Position numbers and translations under genes: made by a program. 55,643 bases of DNA. It comes from Peptoniphilaceae bacterium (lineage in GTDB: Bacteria > Bacillota > Clostridia > Tissierellales > Peptoniphilaceae). Every line of letters begins with the position of its first letter. Position 1 is the stretch's first letter. A model generated the notes under the pieces. That model had not been told where the DNA came from. It ran no database searches and was given only the letters and a program-made list of their open reading frames with translations. This document shows, piece after piece, positions 43,010 to 52,161 of the stretch. The stretch lies in the NCBI GenBank assembly GCA_910589545.1, contig CAJUSY010000005.1, positions 1 through 55,643 on the forward strand, written 5' to 3'.

Positions 43010-43087
43010 AATATATATTCGTATATGTTTTATCTAATGTTCATCTGAAAATAATTACAAATATTCCTCATCATTATTATATCACAA

Positions 43088-43921
43088 CTATCTGATTAGT
43101 CCGAAATAAATCAAAACTAATACACCAAGAGCTATTCTATAATATCCAAAAACTTTGAAATCATTATTTTTGATGTAATTCATTAAAAATTTTATTGTAA
43201 TTACTGAAACGAAAAAACTCACTGCAGTTCCCAAAAACAAAACAATTGCTTCCATAGCTGTAAAACTAAAGCCAAATTTTACAAGTTTCAGTAAGCTTGC
43301 ACCAAACATTGTTGGAATTGCCAAGAAAAATGTAAATTCTGCTGCAATAGTTCTTGACAATCCTATGGCAATACCACCTAAAATAGTTGCTCCTGAACGT
43401 GATGTACCCGGAAATACTGCTGCTATGACTTGAAACAAACCAACTATAAATGCTTGCTTGTAAGTAATTTTGTCAATACTGTCGACAAGTTTATTGTTCG
43501 ATTCTTTGTTTTTATTTTCAATTATAATGAACAAAACGCCAAATATTATTAATGCTAATGAAATTACAAAGTAATTATAAAAGTATTCTTCAATTAAATC
43601 GTCAAATTTAATGCCAATAATTGCTGCTGGAATACATGCTACAATTATTTTAAACCACATAATCATCTTGCTTTTACTTATGGAAACTAGATGAGTTTTC
43701 CCTTTTTTAAATGGCCACACTCTATCCCAATAAATAACCACAACTGCCAAAATCGCTCCCAACTGAATCACAACTGTGAACATTGATTTGAAAGCATCTG
43801 ACATATTCAACTTTATAAATTCATCTAACAATAAAATATGACCAGTTGAGCTAACTGGCAACCATTCTGTTATTCCCTCAATTATTCCCAAAAGAATAAC
43901 TTTTAATATTTCTATAAACAT
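43088..43921 (-). CDS. uppP: Undecaprenyl-diphosphatase UppP (BacA)
   Basis: A 277-residue integral membrane phosphatase that recycles undecaprenyl diphosphate for wall and glycan synthesis. The two active-site loops are present: EGITEWLPVSSTGH near residue 15-28 and FPGTSRSGATI near 168-178. Several transmembrane segments fill the rest. It stands alone between two terminators or gaps. High expression would lower bacitracin sensitivity, which is a known property of the family. Confidence 0.96.
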   Translation of the reverse strand: MFIEILKVILLGIIEGITEWLPVSSTGHILLLDEFIKLNMSDAFKSMFTVVIQLGAILAVVVIYWDRVWPFKKGKTHLVSISKSKMIMWFKIIVACIPAAIIGIKFDDLIEEYFYNYFVISLALIIFGVLFIIIENKNKESNNKLVDSIDKITYKQAFIVGLFQVIAAVFPGTSRSGATILGGIAIGLSRTIAAEFTFFLAIPTMFGASLLKLVKFGFSFTAMEAIVLFLGTAVSFFVSVITIKFLMNYIKNNDFKVFGYYRIALGVLVLIYFGLIR

Positions 43922-43985
43922 ATTTCCTCCAATTCTTAACTAATCATATTATATGAAAAATCAGTTGATTATTCAATCTCAAATT

Positions 43986-44018
43986 AAAAAAGTACAAAAG
44001 AATATCTAATGCACTTTC
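43986..44018 (-). terminator. Possible terminator of the polyamine operon
   Basis: A weak imperfect inverted repeat (AAAGT near 43989 with ACTTT near 44012) ends on the minus strand in TTTTTTAATTT. It lies just past the potD stop. Confidence 0.35.
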
Positions 44019-44024
44019 TTAAAA

Positions 44025-45053
44025 TTAATTTGCTTTTATATCCGCCCATATATCATCGTATTTTTCTATGAAATCTGATGGGTCTCTAAAAATTTCCATA
44101 TTCTTATATTTTGATAAATCTGGATAAGCTGTCTCATCTTCTTGAACTTCCTTATCCAAAAGTTTTTTCGCTTCTGTAGATGGGAGAGAATAACCAATAT
44201 AATCGGCATTAACTTTTGCATTCTCAGGATCTGTCAAAAAATTTATAAATTTTTCGGCATTTTCTTTGTGTTTTGCATTTTTCAAAATAGCTAATGTGTC
44301 AAACCACAAATTAGAACCCTCCTTTGGAATTACATATTCTAAGTTTTCATTCTCCTGCTTTGCGATAATCGCATCGCCCGAATACATCACAGCCATGTCT
44401 GCTTCTTCATTTACAATTTGGTTTTTCGTTTCGTCTACAAGATAAGCAAGTACAATGCTTTTTTGTTTAATCAATGATTCTTTTGCTTTTTCTAACTCAG
44501 CTTCATTTCTAGAATTCATTGAATATCCCAATCTTTTCAAGGCTACACCAAGTGTATCTCTTGTGGAGTTCATCATGATAATATTATCCTTGTACTTTTC
44601 ATCCCACAAAATATTCCAGCTATCCACTTTTTCTTTTACTTTATTTTTATTATAAAGAATTCCAACAGTTCCCCACATATACGGAACTGTGTATTCATTT
44701 TTGGGATCGTAATCCAAATTTCTAAATTTTTCGTCGATGTATTTAAAATTAGGAATTTTGCTGTAATCAATTTTTTCAAGCATACCTTGTTTTATCATCT
44801 TTTCAGCCATATAATCCGAAGGAACAACAACATCGTAGTTATTCCCACCTTCTTTTACTTTCATATACATATCTTCATTTTGCTCAAAAGTATCATAGAT
44901 TACTTTAATTCCCGTTTCTTTTTCAAATTTTTCTATCAAAGCTGGTTCAATGTACTCTCCCCAATTATAAACATACAATACATTTGAATCATCCTTGGAG
45001 CAAGATGATAAAACTAAAATTGTTAAAATTAATAATAAAAATTTTTTCATCAT
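44025..45053 (-). CDS. potD: Spermidine/putrescine-binding lipoprotein PotD
   Basis: A 342-residue substrate-binding lipoprotein. The signal peptide ends in lipobox LSSC. The mature part starts NVLYVYNWGEYIEPALIEKFEKETGIKVIYD, as in PotD, and later has YDVVVPSDYMAEKM, PYMWGTVGILYNK and GDAIIA. It captures polyamines outside the membrane for PotABC. Two adjacent ATG codons are possible starts. It is the last gene of xre-potABCD. Confidence 0.95.
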   Translation of the reverse strand: MMKKFLLLILTILVLSSCSKDDSNVLYVYNWGEYIEPALIEKFEKETGIKVIYDTFEQNEDMYMKVKEGGNNYDVVVPSDYMAEKMIKQGMLEKIDYSKIPNFKYIDEKFRNLDYDPKNEYTVPYMWGTVGILYNKNKVKEKVDSWNILWDEKYKDNIIMMNSTRDTLGVALKRLGYSMNSRNEAELEKAKESLIKQKSIVLAYLVDETKNQIVNEEADMAVMYSGDAIIAKQENENLEYVIPKEGSNLWFDTLAILKNAKHKENAEKFINFLTDPENAKVNADYIGYSLPSTEAKKLLDKEVQEDETAYPDLSKYKNMEIFRDPSDFIEKYDDIWADIKAN

Positions 45054-45826
45054 TATAATTCCTCCAATAGATTTGTTCTTTTATGCAAAATCAACAACAG
45101 AATTACCATTACCAAAAACATAATAGTACTTAATGCGTTGATTGCTGGATTTACGCCTTTTTTCGCCATGGAATAAACTGTTACAGATAAGTTTGACACA
45201 CCATGACCTGTTGTAAAGAAGCTTATTACAAAGTCATCAATACTTAGTGTAAAAGCTAATAAACTTCCTGAAAATACCCCTGTTTTTATTTCTGGCAACA
45301 CAACTTTTCTTAACGTATAAAAAGGAGTCGCCCCCATATCCATAGCAGCTTCTGGCAAAAACTTATTCATCTGCGAGAGTTTAGGAAGAACTGCAAGTAT
45401 TACATAAGGTGTTGTAAATGTTATATGTGATAACAACATTGTGAAAAATCCAAATTGGAAATTCATCAAATTAAATATTACCATCAAACTAACTGCAGTT
45501 ACGATATCAGGGTTTAGAACAGGTAGATAGTTCATATTCAAAAGCACAGATTTTTTGTATCCTCTCAAATAATAAATTCCTATCGCTGTAATAGTTCCCA
45601 AAATTGTAGCAATAATTGTCGCTAATATAGCTATCAATATTGTTGTTTTAAAAGAAGACAATATTTCTTCGTTGTGCAATAATTCTTTGTACCATTTAAA
45701 AGTAAATCCAACCCAGCTACCTTTCAAACGAGAATCGTTAAATGAAAATACCATCAATACAGCAATTGGTCCGTACAAAAACAAAAACACCAATGCTAAA
45801 TAAAATTTCTTGAAAAATTCTTTCAT
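45053..45826 (-). CDS. potC: Spermidine/putrescine ABC permease PotC
   Basis: A 257-residue permease with about six transmembrane segments, FNDSRLKGSWVGFTFKWYKEL after the first helix, and the EAA coupling loop EAAMDMGATPFYTLRKVVLPEI. ATG at 45826 follows AAGGGAG; an earlier in-frame ATG (45844) lies upstream of that site. It shares one base with potD (TAATG). Confidence 0.95.
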   Translation of the reverse strand: MKEFFKKFYLALVFLFLYGPIAVLMVFSFNDSRLKGSWVGFTFKWYKELLHNEEILSSFKTTILIAILATIIATILGTITAIGIYYLRGYKKSVLLNMNYLPVLNPDIVTAVSLMVIFNLMNFQFGFFTMLLSHITFTTPYVILAVLPKLSQMNKFLPEAAMDMGATPFYTLRKVVLPEIKTGVFSGSLLAFTLSIDDFVISFFTTGHGVSNLSVTVYSMAKKGVNPAINALSTIMFLVMVILLLILHKRTNLLEEL

Positions 45827-45827
45827 T

Positions 45828-46637
45828 TTATTCTCCCTTCTCATTTGTAAAAGCTAATGAAATTAAAATCATAACTATCAATACTACTGAAATCGCACTA
45901 CCATAGTGCCAGTTTCCAGCTATTCTGAATTGATGTTCTATTATATTACCAATCAGATTGTATTTGTTACCACCTAGCAAAGCGGATATTTCAAAAGTGG
46001 AAATTGCTGGGATAAATACCATTGTGATTCCTGTTATAACTCCTGGCAAACTCATTGGAAACACAACTCTTAAAAAAGTTTGTATTTTGGATGCTCCTAA
46101 GTCATAGCTTGCCTCAACGAGTGAATAATCTGATTTATCTAGTATGGAAAAAATCGGAAGTATCATAAATGGTAGGAAGTTATAAACCATCCCCATCAAT
46201 ATAGCTCCTTCAGTGTAAAGCATTTTAATTGGAGAAAAACCAAAATAAAGCAAAACACTATTAATAATTCCATTTTTACCAGTTAAAATAATCCACGCAT
46301 AAGTTCTCAATAAGAAGTTCATCCACATAGGAATAACAATCATAAGCATCAAAATAGCTTTGTATTTTTTGTCAACTTTACTTATAAAATACGCTGTTGG
46401 ATATCCGATGAGTAAGCATATAACTGTACTTATAAAAGCTAATCGTATGGAATTCAAAAGGACTTTTACATATTTTGATGTAAAAAACCTATAAAAATAT
46501 TCCAATGAAAATTGTGGATTGGAAAAATCTCTCAAAGATCCCGTCGTAACTGAATAATATACAATCAAAAATAACGGAAATACAATGAAAAACAATATCC
46601 AAAAAGCGTAAGGAATGGATAATTTTTTAAGCTTCAT
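45828..46637 (-). CDS. potB: Spermidine/putrescine ABC permease PotB
   Basis: A 269-residue permease, partner of PotC. It has about six hydrophobic segments and the coupling loop EASYDLGASKIQTFLRVVFPMSLPG. It overlaps potA by 11 bases and ends one base before the potC start. Confidence 0.95.
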   Translation of the reverse strand: MKLKKLSIPYAFWILFFIVFPLFLIVYYSVTTGSLRDFSNPQFSLEYFYRFFTSKYVKVLLNSIRLAFISTVICLLIGYPTAYFISKVDKKYKAILMLMIVIPMWMNFLLRTYAWIILTGKNGIINSVLLYFGFSPIKMLYTEGAILMGMVYNFLPFMILPIFSILDKSDYSLVEASYDLGASKIQTFLRVVFPMSLPGVITGITMVFIPAISTFEISALLGGNKYNLIGNIIEHQFRIAGNWHYGSAISVVLIVMILISLAFTNEKGE

Positions 46638-47673
46638 TATCGCACCTCTTCATGATATGAATATTGTCTGGATCAATGTTAATTCCTACCATACTTCCTT
46701 GAGGTTTGTTGATAGTTGATTGGGCTTTGTATTTAAAATCACCTGTATCCACAAACATTTCATAGTGAATTCCTTTGAATCTATCACTTATAACCGTGCC
46801 TTTTATTTGGCCTTTTTCAGGTGCAACTATCTCAACGTCTTCTGGTCTTATAACCACTTGGACATTTTCGTTTTTTGCAAATCCTTTATCCACACACTTC
46901 CATTTGTGATTAGAAAATTCTACCATGCAATCTTCTAAGAATATCCCTTCTATTATGTTACTTTCTCCGATAAATTTCGCTACAAATTCATTCTTAGGTT
47001 CATTGTAAATGTCTTCAGGAGTTCCAATTTGTTGAATAACCCCATTATCCATCACGACAATAGTATCACTCATAGTCAATGCCTCTTCTTGGTCGTGAGT
47101 TACATAAACAAAAGTAATTCCAATTCTTTCTTGTATATTCTTAAGTTCATTTTGCATTCCTTTTCTAAGTTTTAAATCCAACGCACCGAGTGGCTCATCC
47201 AATAACAAAACACTTGGTTCATTAACCAATGCTCTTGCTATTGCAATTCTTTGTTGTTGACCACCACTCAAATTATTTATTTTCCTTTTTTCAAAACCAG
47301 ACAAATTAACGAGTTTTAAAACTTCTGTTACTTTTTCTCTGATTAATTTTTCATTCATTTTCTTTATTCTTAAACCAAAAGCGATATTTTCAAAAACATT
47401 CATATTTGGAAAAAGAGCATACTTTTGAAAAACAGTGTTGACATTTCTTTTATAGGGTGCAATATTGCTGATATCTTTTCCTTCAAAAATGATTTTACCT
47501 GTATCTGGAGTTTCAAATCCCGCAATTAATCGCAAAGTCGTAGTCTTTCCACAACCTGACGGTCCTAATAATGTCAAAAATTCCTTATTTTTTATGTAAA
47601 GGTTCAAATCTTTTAAAATGTGTTCGTCTTCAAAAGATTTATTAATACCGATTAATTCAATGATATTATCCAT
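46627..47673 (-). CDS. potA: Spermidine/putrescine ABC transporter ATPase PotA
   Basis: A 348-residue ABC ATPase with Walker A GPSGCGKTT, Q-loop VFQKYALFPNM, signature LSGGQQQR, Walker B LLLDEPLGALD and H-loop VTHDQEEA. A TOBE-type domain follows (VVIRPEDVEIV). It drives polyamine uptake through PotBC. It follows the XRE-cupin regulator by 12 bases, with a GGGGGAA site. Confidence 0.96.
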   Translation of the reverse strand: MDNIIELIGINKSFEDEHILKDLNLYIKNKEFLTLLGPSGCGKTTTLRLIAGFETPDTGKIIFEGKDISNIAPYKRNVNTVFQKYALFPNMNVFENIAFGLRIKKMNEKLIREKVTEVLKLVNLSGFEKRKINNLSGGQQQRIAIARALVNEPSVLLLDEPLGALDLKLRKGMQNELKNIQERIGITFVYVTHDQEEALTMSDTIVVMDNGVIQQIGTPEDIYNEPKNEFVAKFIGESNIIEGIFLEDCMVEFSNHKWKCVDKGFAKNENVQVVIRPEDVEIVAPEKGQIKGTVISDRFKGIHYEMFVDTGDFKYKAQSTINKPQGSMVGINIDPDNIHIMKRCDNEA

Positions 47674-47685
47674 TAAACATTCCCC

Positions 47686-48225
47686 CTAAAAATTTGGTGG
47701 TGACATAATCCATATCACCTTACAGATTTTTGTGCCATTATTTTCTAACATTCTAGTTTTATTGCACTTAGTATAAAAACAATCACCCTTATTTAGCTTA
47801 AATTTTTCGTTGTCTAGATATATATTACAGCTACCCTCAATCACATAGCCAAACTCCTCCCCCTCAAATGGAGTATATTCTTTAGTTTCTCCATTGTGAG
47901 TAAGTGTAATAATCACAGGTTCCATAGTGTTGACCTGAGATTTTGGAACAAGCCATGTAATAGAAGAATTCATATTCAAATCCTCACTAGATTGATAATC
48001 ATCTGTTGTAAAAATTTCTTTTACTGAAGGTTTATCCATAAAAAAAGTCGCCATATCAGTACCCAACGCATTTAATAAATCATTAAGTGAATCTACAGAT
48101 GGACTTGTCAAATCCCTCTCTAATTGAGATATGAAGCCCTTTGTCAGATCAGACCTTTCCGCCAATTCTTCTTGCGTAAGCCCCAACTTCAACCTTAGTG
48201 ACCTTATCTTTTCCCCTATTTCCAT
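47686..48225 (-). CDS. XRE-family regulator with C-terminal cupin domain
   Basis: A 179-residue regulator. The N-terminal helix-turn-helix (EKIRSLRLKLGLTQEELAER) is followed by a cupin domain (EEFGYVIEGSCNIYLDNEKF, LNKGDCFYTKC). Regulators of this build stand in front of potABCD in many Firmicutes and probably sense polyamines through the cupin. It is the first gene of the transporter operon, so control is likely autogenous. Confidence 0.93.
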   Translation of the reverse strand: MEIGEKIRSLRLKLGLTQEELAERSDLTKGFISQLERDLTSPSVDSLNDLLNALGTDMATFFMDKPSVKEIFTTDDYQSSEDLNMNSSITWLVPKSQVNTMEPVIITLTHNGETKEYTPFEGEEFGYVIEGSCNIYLDNEKFKLNKGDCFYTKCNKTRMLENNGTKICKVIWIMSPPNF

Positions 48226-48260
48226 GTCAATCTCCTTACTTAAAATATTAAACCAAAAGT

Positions 48261-48269
48261 ATTATAACA
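48261..48269 (-). promoter_or_regulatory. Extended -10 promoter of the polyamine operon
   Basis: Minus-strand TGTTATAAT is an extended -10 (TG-N-TATAAT), 36 bases upstream of the regulator ATG. The -35 (TTTAGT region) is poor. Confidence 0.65.
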
Positions 48270-48321
48270 TAAAATAACACAAAACTAAACAAAAAGTTAA
48301 AAATATTTTACCCAATTTTAT

Positions 48322-48355
48322 AAAAAAATACTTCCAAAATTAATTGAGAGTATTT
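48322..48355 (-). terminator. Terminator of the iscS-thiI-lemA-TPM operon
   Basis: The stem AAATACT (48326-48332) / AGTATTT (48349-48355) is followed on the minus strand by a T run, 11 bases beyond the stop of the TPM gene. Confidence 0.65.
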
Positions 48356-48365
48356 CATAATTTTA

Positions 48366-49190
48366 TTAAAAACTTCTTCCAGCTCCTCCGCCTCCGGATG
48401 AGCCTCCTCCACCAGAGAATCCACCCCATCCTCCAGAAGATCCGCCAAATCCTCCAAAGTCATCGTCATCAAATCCTCCACCAAATCCTGGGAAGAATAT
48501 TGTACCTCCTCTTCTTCTGCCTCCATATCTACGGTATCTGCGATTATTTCTCGATATGAAATACAAAATTATCAGAAATATTATAATTCTTAGAATAAAA
48601 TTAAAGGATGATGATTCTGTATCTCTACTTAAATTCTCTTGATATTTGTCAAAATCTCCAGTTAATTCAACATCATACTCAGCTGCAACTTCCCCTACAA
48701 CTGCATTGAATCCTTCTTGTAAAGCATGTGAATAATTTCCATCTTTTAAATCATCCAGCATGTATTCGTCAATTATTCTACCGACTTTACCATCATTAAG
48801 TCTTCCTTCTATACCATATCCTGTAATGATGTTGATGTGACGATTGCGACCTTTCGGTTCATTTAAATCTTGTGACAACAAAATCAGAACACCATTTTTT
48901 TTACTAGCATCTCCAATCTTCCATTTGTTGAACAAATCAACGCCATAATCGACAGGATCAGCTCCTTTTAAATCTTTTATCGTCACAACTACTACTTGTG
49001 AGCCTGTTTTTTGCTCGAGTTCTACATTCGTCTTAACTATTTTATCTTTAACTTCCTGGCTAATCACACCCATCTCATCAAGATAAAAAGTATCCGGTGA
49101 TTTCGGCAAATCTTGGGCAAAAGCATTTACATTAAAAATTAATAAAAAAGCTAAAACAAATGAGAATATCAATCTAAATTTCTTTCTCAT
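48366..49190 (-). CDS. Secreted TPM-domain membrane protein (YgcG family)
   Basis: A 274-residue protein with a signal peptide ending near AFAQ, a TPM domain (FYLDEMGVISQEVKDKI, GSQVVVVTIKDLKG, GVLILLS, IITGYGIEG), one transmembrane helix at about residues 197-213, then an Arg-rich stretch and a Gly/Ser/Asp-rich tail. It follows lemA, a frequent partnership. The TPM domain is found in phosphatase-like and repair-linked membrane proteins, but its role here is unknown. A weak ribosome binding site (AGGAC) precedes ATG. Confidence 0.9.
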   Translation of the reverse strand: MRKKFRLIFSFVLAFLLIFNVNAFAQDLPKSPDTFYLDEMGVISQEVKDKIVKTNVELEQKTGSQVVVVTIKDLKGADPVDYGVDLFNKWKIGDASKKNGVLILLSQDLNEPKGRNRHINIITGYGIEGRLNDGKVGRIIDEYMLDDLKDGNYSHALQEGFNAVVGEVAAEYDVELTGDFDKYQENLSRDTESSSFNFILRIIIFLIILYFISRNNRRYRRYGGRRRGGTIFFPGFGGGFDDDDFGGFGGSSGGWGGFSGGGGSSGGGGAGRSF

Positions 49191-49202
49191 TATTTATTTG
49201 TC

Positions 49203-49757
49203 CTATTCAAAGTTAACTTGTGGCGCTTTTTGTGCTGAAGCATCTGCTTCAAAGTATTTTTCAGAGCTGAATCCCATTAATCTAGCAAATATTACTGTTG
49301 GGAATCTCTTAACTTTTTGATTGTATGATTTTACAACTGTGTTGTAATTCTTTCTTTCTGTAGCGATTCTATTTTCTGAACCTGCTAATTCATCCATAAG
49401 TTGTGTAAAGTGGGTATCTGATTTTAGTTCAGGATATCTTTCTACAACAACATTCATACCGTTTAATGCACTTGTCAATTCATCATTTGCTTTTGCTAAT
49501 TCTTCTGGATCTTTGGCATTTTTTACACCAGCTCTAGCTTCGGATACTTTGATGAATACATCTTCTTCATGCTTTGCAAATCCTTTTGCTGTGTTAACCA
49601 AGTTTGGAATCAAATCCGCCCTTCTTTGAACAACGTTTTGAACTTGTGCATATGCTTCGTTCACATTTTCCTTTGATTGAACTAATCCGTTGTATTGTGG
49701 CACTAATAATAATGCTAACACAACAATAATACCTATAATAACTCCTGCTTTTTTCAT
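49203..49757 (-). CDS. lemA: LemA family protein
   Basis: A 184-residue LemA protein. One N-terminal transmembrane helix (about 4-22) is followed by a long helical domain with the family signatures YNGLVQSKENVNEAYAQV, QRRADLIPNLV, and ERYPELKSDTHF near residue 107-118. Its function is poorly known; it is often paired with a TPM protein, as here. It follows thiI by eight bases. Confidence 0.93.
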   Translation of the reverse strand: MKKAGVIIGIIVVLALLLVPQYNGLVQSKENVNEAYAQVQNVVQRRADLIPNLVNTAKGFAKHEEDVFIKVSEARAGVKNAKDPEELAKANDELTSALNGMNVVVERYPELKSDTHFTQLMDELAGSENRIATERKNYNTVVKSYNQKVKRFPTVIFARLMGFSSEKYFEADASAQKAPQVNFE

Positions 49758-49765
49758 ACTTCCTC

Positions 49766-50941
49766 CTATTGTCTAATCTTAATTAATTCCATATTATCTA
49801 TACATTCTTGAACCAAGCCTTCAATGTCTAAGTTTTCTTCTTCTCTTTTGACATCGTAAATTCTTGGTTTTGTGACTGGTCTTTTTGGTGTAAACACCGT
49901 GCAACAATCTTCAAAAGGCAAAATCGATGTTTCATATGTTCCAATTTCCCTTGCAATTTCTATGATTTCTGTTTTATCACTTGAAATTAAAGGTCTTAAA
50001 ATAGGTAGACTTGTAACTTCATTGATCACTGAAACCCCTTGAATAGTTTGACTTGCAACTTGACCCAAGCTTTCTCCTGTAATCAAGGCATCAATTTTGT
50101 TTTCATTTGCAATTCTTTCTGCAATTCTCATCATAAATCTTCTGGAAATTATAGTCATCATTCTTTCCTTGCAGTTTTTAGTGATAGCTTTGTACACTGG
50201 AAGCAAGTTCACAGAATAAAAGTTAATATTACCAGTATAATAAGAAACTTCTTCTACTAATTGCTTAACCTTCTCAAAACCTCTTTGGCTTGTAAATGGA
50301 TAGCTGTGGAAGTGTAAACAATCCACACGAACTCCTCTTTTTGCCATAAGAAAAGCAGCCACAGGACTATCTATACCACCAGATAATAAAAGCAATCCTC
50401 TTCCAGAACTACCAATTGGAAGACCTCCCCAACCTTTTATTCTATCCGTGTAAACATAACAATTATCCTTAATATCTACATAAACAAAAAAATCAGGATT
50501 TTTGATATCAACCTTAAAATAATTTCCATATTTTTTAAGAATAGTTCCGCCTAAAAGTGGGTTTAATTCTGGTGATTTTGGTTCAAATTTCTTATCAACT
50601 CTGTGAACATCAACTTTGAAAGTTTGAAGTTTATCGTCTATAATTTTATCTTCTACTATCTTTAATACCCCGTTTTGAATACTTTCAACCGTTTTTTCAC
50701 ATTTAACACATGGGCTAATGTACACAATTCCAAAAACTTTCTTGATTTTATCTATCATTTCATCAAAATCATTAACATCAGCTTTGATGTACAACTTGCC
50801 TTGTTCTTGATAATATTCATCAATTTTATATTCAGAAATCGCATCCAAAATCTTACTTATTGCACGTTTTTCAAATGTGTGTCTATTTTTCCCTTTTAAA
50901 GTTAGTTCCCCAAAACTAACCGATATATACCAATCTAACAT
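49766..50941 (-). CDS. thiI: tRNA 4-thiouridine synthase ThiI
   Basis: A 391-residue ThiI that adenylates U8 of tRNA and adds sulfur. It has an N-terminal ferredoxin-like/THUMP domain, the PP-loop LLSGGIDSPVAAF, and EDCCTVFTPKRPVTKP near the C-terminus. There is no rhodanese domain, so sulfur must come directly from the adjacent cysteine desulfurase, as with the Bacillus ThiI-NifZ pair. It starts immediately after the desulfurase stop (TAAATG). Confidence 0.95.
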   Translation of the reverse strand: MLDWYISVSFGELTLKGKNRHTFEKRAISKILDAISEYKIDEYYQEQGKLYIKADVNDFDEMIDKIKKVFGIVYISPCVKCEKTVESIQNGVLKIVEDKIIDDKLQTFKVDVHRVDKKFEPKSPELNPLLGGTILKKYGNYFKVDIKNPDFFVYVDIKDNCYVYTDRIKGWGGLPIGSSGRGLLLLSGGIDSPVAAFLMAKRGVRVDCLHFHSYPFTSQRGFEKVKQLVEEVSYYTGNINFYSVNLLPVYKAITKNCKERMMTIISRRFMMRIAERIANENKIDALITGESLGQVASQTIQGVSVINEVTSLPILRPLISSDKTEIIEIAREIGTYETSILPFEDCCTVFTPKRPVTKPRIYDVKREEENLDIEGLVQECIDNMELIKIRQ

Positions 50942-52069
50942 TTATCTCCTCATAATATCTCTAATATCTTCTAATCTAAGTTTTAATTTTTCAATAAATA
51001 CCTCCACCACATCTTCTGGAGTATCATCTGTAAATGAAATTCTAATACATCCATCTGAAAACTCATCAGGAGTGTTGATACTTTGAATAATCCTTGATTT
51101 CTTGGAACCATTGCATGCGCTACCTGTAGAGATATATATTTCATCTTGTTCCAAATAGTGTAACAAAACTTCACTTTTTATATAATTAAAGCACACATTT
51201 GTAATATATGGACTGTATCCTTCTAATTTGGAGTTAAAATAAACCCCGTCTATTTTTGTTAATTCATCCATTAAATATGATTTCATCTTGAATAACCTGT
51301 CATAAGTTTCATCGATTTTTGAAAAAACTTCCTCACTTGCACATTTCAATGCCACTATACCTGCAACATTTTCTGTTCCTGGAGAAATTCCAGATTCTTG
51401 GGAGCCCCCAATCAAAAGAGGTTTAACTCTTTCTGGATTTCTTATGAAAATCGCACCAATTCCCTTAGGAGCATGTATTTTGTGGCCACTAATTGTATAG
51501 AAATCAATCTTAGCTTCATTTAAATCTAATCTAATTTTCCCAAAACCTTGAATTCCATCAACATGAAATAATGTATTAGGGTTTTTTTCCTTAATCTTCT
51601 TGCCTAATTCTGTAATCGGAAGAATCTTTCCTGTTTCATTGTTAACATGCATAACTGACACTAATCTAGTCTTGTCATTAATTAAATTGATAATATCGTC
51701 AACTTCAAAATCATCACCCACATTTACAAAATGAACAGTTCTTTTTTCCTTCAATTTATTAAAAGTCTTAAAAACAGATGAGTGCTCGATATTTGTAGTT
51801 ATAAATTCTTCTTTGCTATCACTTGTAACACTTCCATTAATTGAAATGTTATTACCCTCAGTTCCACAAGAAGTAAAAAACACATTTTCTGATCTTACAT
51901 TTAATAGATTTGCAATTGAATTTCTTGAATCAGTAACAAGCTTTTCTGCTCTCATTCCAAAATCGTATAAACTGGAAGGATTACCAAAATCAACAGTCAT
52001 TGCATTGACCATTTCTTTTACTGCTCTTTCTGATACTTTCGTAGTTGCAGCATTATCTAAATATATCAT
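50942..52069 (-). CDS. iscS: Cysteine desulfurase dedicated to ThiI (NifZ/IscS-like)
   Basis: A 375-residue PLP enzyme that removes sulfur from cysteine. It begins YLDNAATTKVSERAVKEM, has the PLP-Lys in ISGHKIHAPKG and the sulfur-carrying Cys in ISTGSACNGSKKS. Location next to thiI indicates supply of sulfur for tRNA thiolation (NifZ role), although a general role cannot be excluded. It opens the iscS-thiI-lemA-TPM operon. Confidence 0.94.
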   Translation of the reverse strand: MIYLDNAATTKVSERAVKEMVNAMTVDFGNPSSLYDFGMRAEKLVTDSRNSIANLLNVRSENVFFTSCGTEGNNISINGSVTSDSKEEFITTNIEHSSVFKTFNKLKEKRTVHFVNVGDDFEVDDIINLINDKTRLVSVMHVNNETGKILPITELGKKIKEKNPNTLFHVDGIQGFGKIRLDLNEAKIDFYTISGHKIHAPKGIGAIFIRNPERVKPLLIGGSQESGISPGTENVAGIVALKCASEEVFSKIDETYDRLFKMKSYLMDELTKIDGVYFNSKLEGYSPYITNVCFNYIKSEVLLHYLEQDEIYISTGSACNGSKKSRIIQSINTPDEFSDGCIRISFTDDTPEDVVEVFIEKLKLRLEDIRDIMRR

Positions 52070-52104
52070 TATATCCCTTCATTTCTTTTAAAAATCATAC
52101 TAAT

Positions 52105-52113
52105 ATTATAACA
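52105..52113 (-). promoter_or_regulatory. Extended -10 promoter of the iscS-thiI operon
   Basis: Minus-strand TGTTATAAT, with TTTGGC 17 bases farther upstream as a poor -35. The divergent promoter for 52162 overlaps this region. Confidence 0.6.
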
Positions 52114-52140
52114 TGTAGAGAAAATTTGCCAAAATAATAG

Positions 52141-52146
52141 TATAAT
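52141..52146 (+). promoter_or_regulatory. -10 of the exonuclease-like gene
   Basis: TATAAT lies 16 bases upstream of the ATG at 52162, behind no recognisable -35. It faces away from the iscS promoter in a 92-bp divergent gap. Confidence 0.5.
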
Positions 52147-52161
52147 GGAAATGGTGATAAA

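Noticed and set aside
48308..48526. Acidic 72-codon minus-strand frame over the glycine-rich tail of the TPM gene
   Set aside because: It is a frame shadow of the GGC/GGA-rich tail and has no ribosome binding site of its own.
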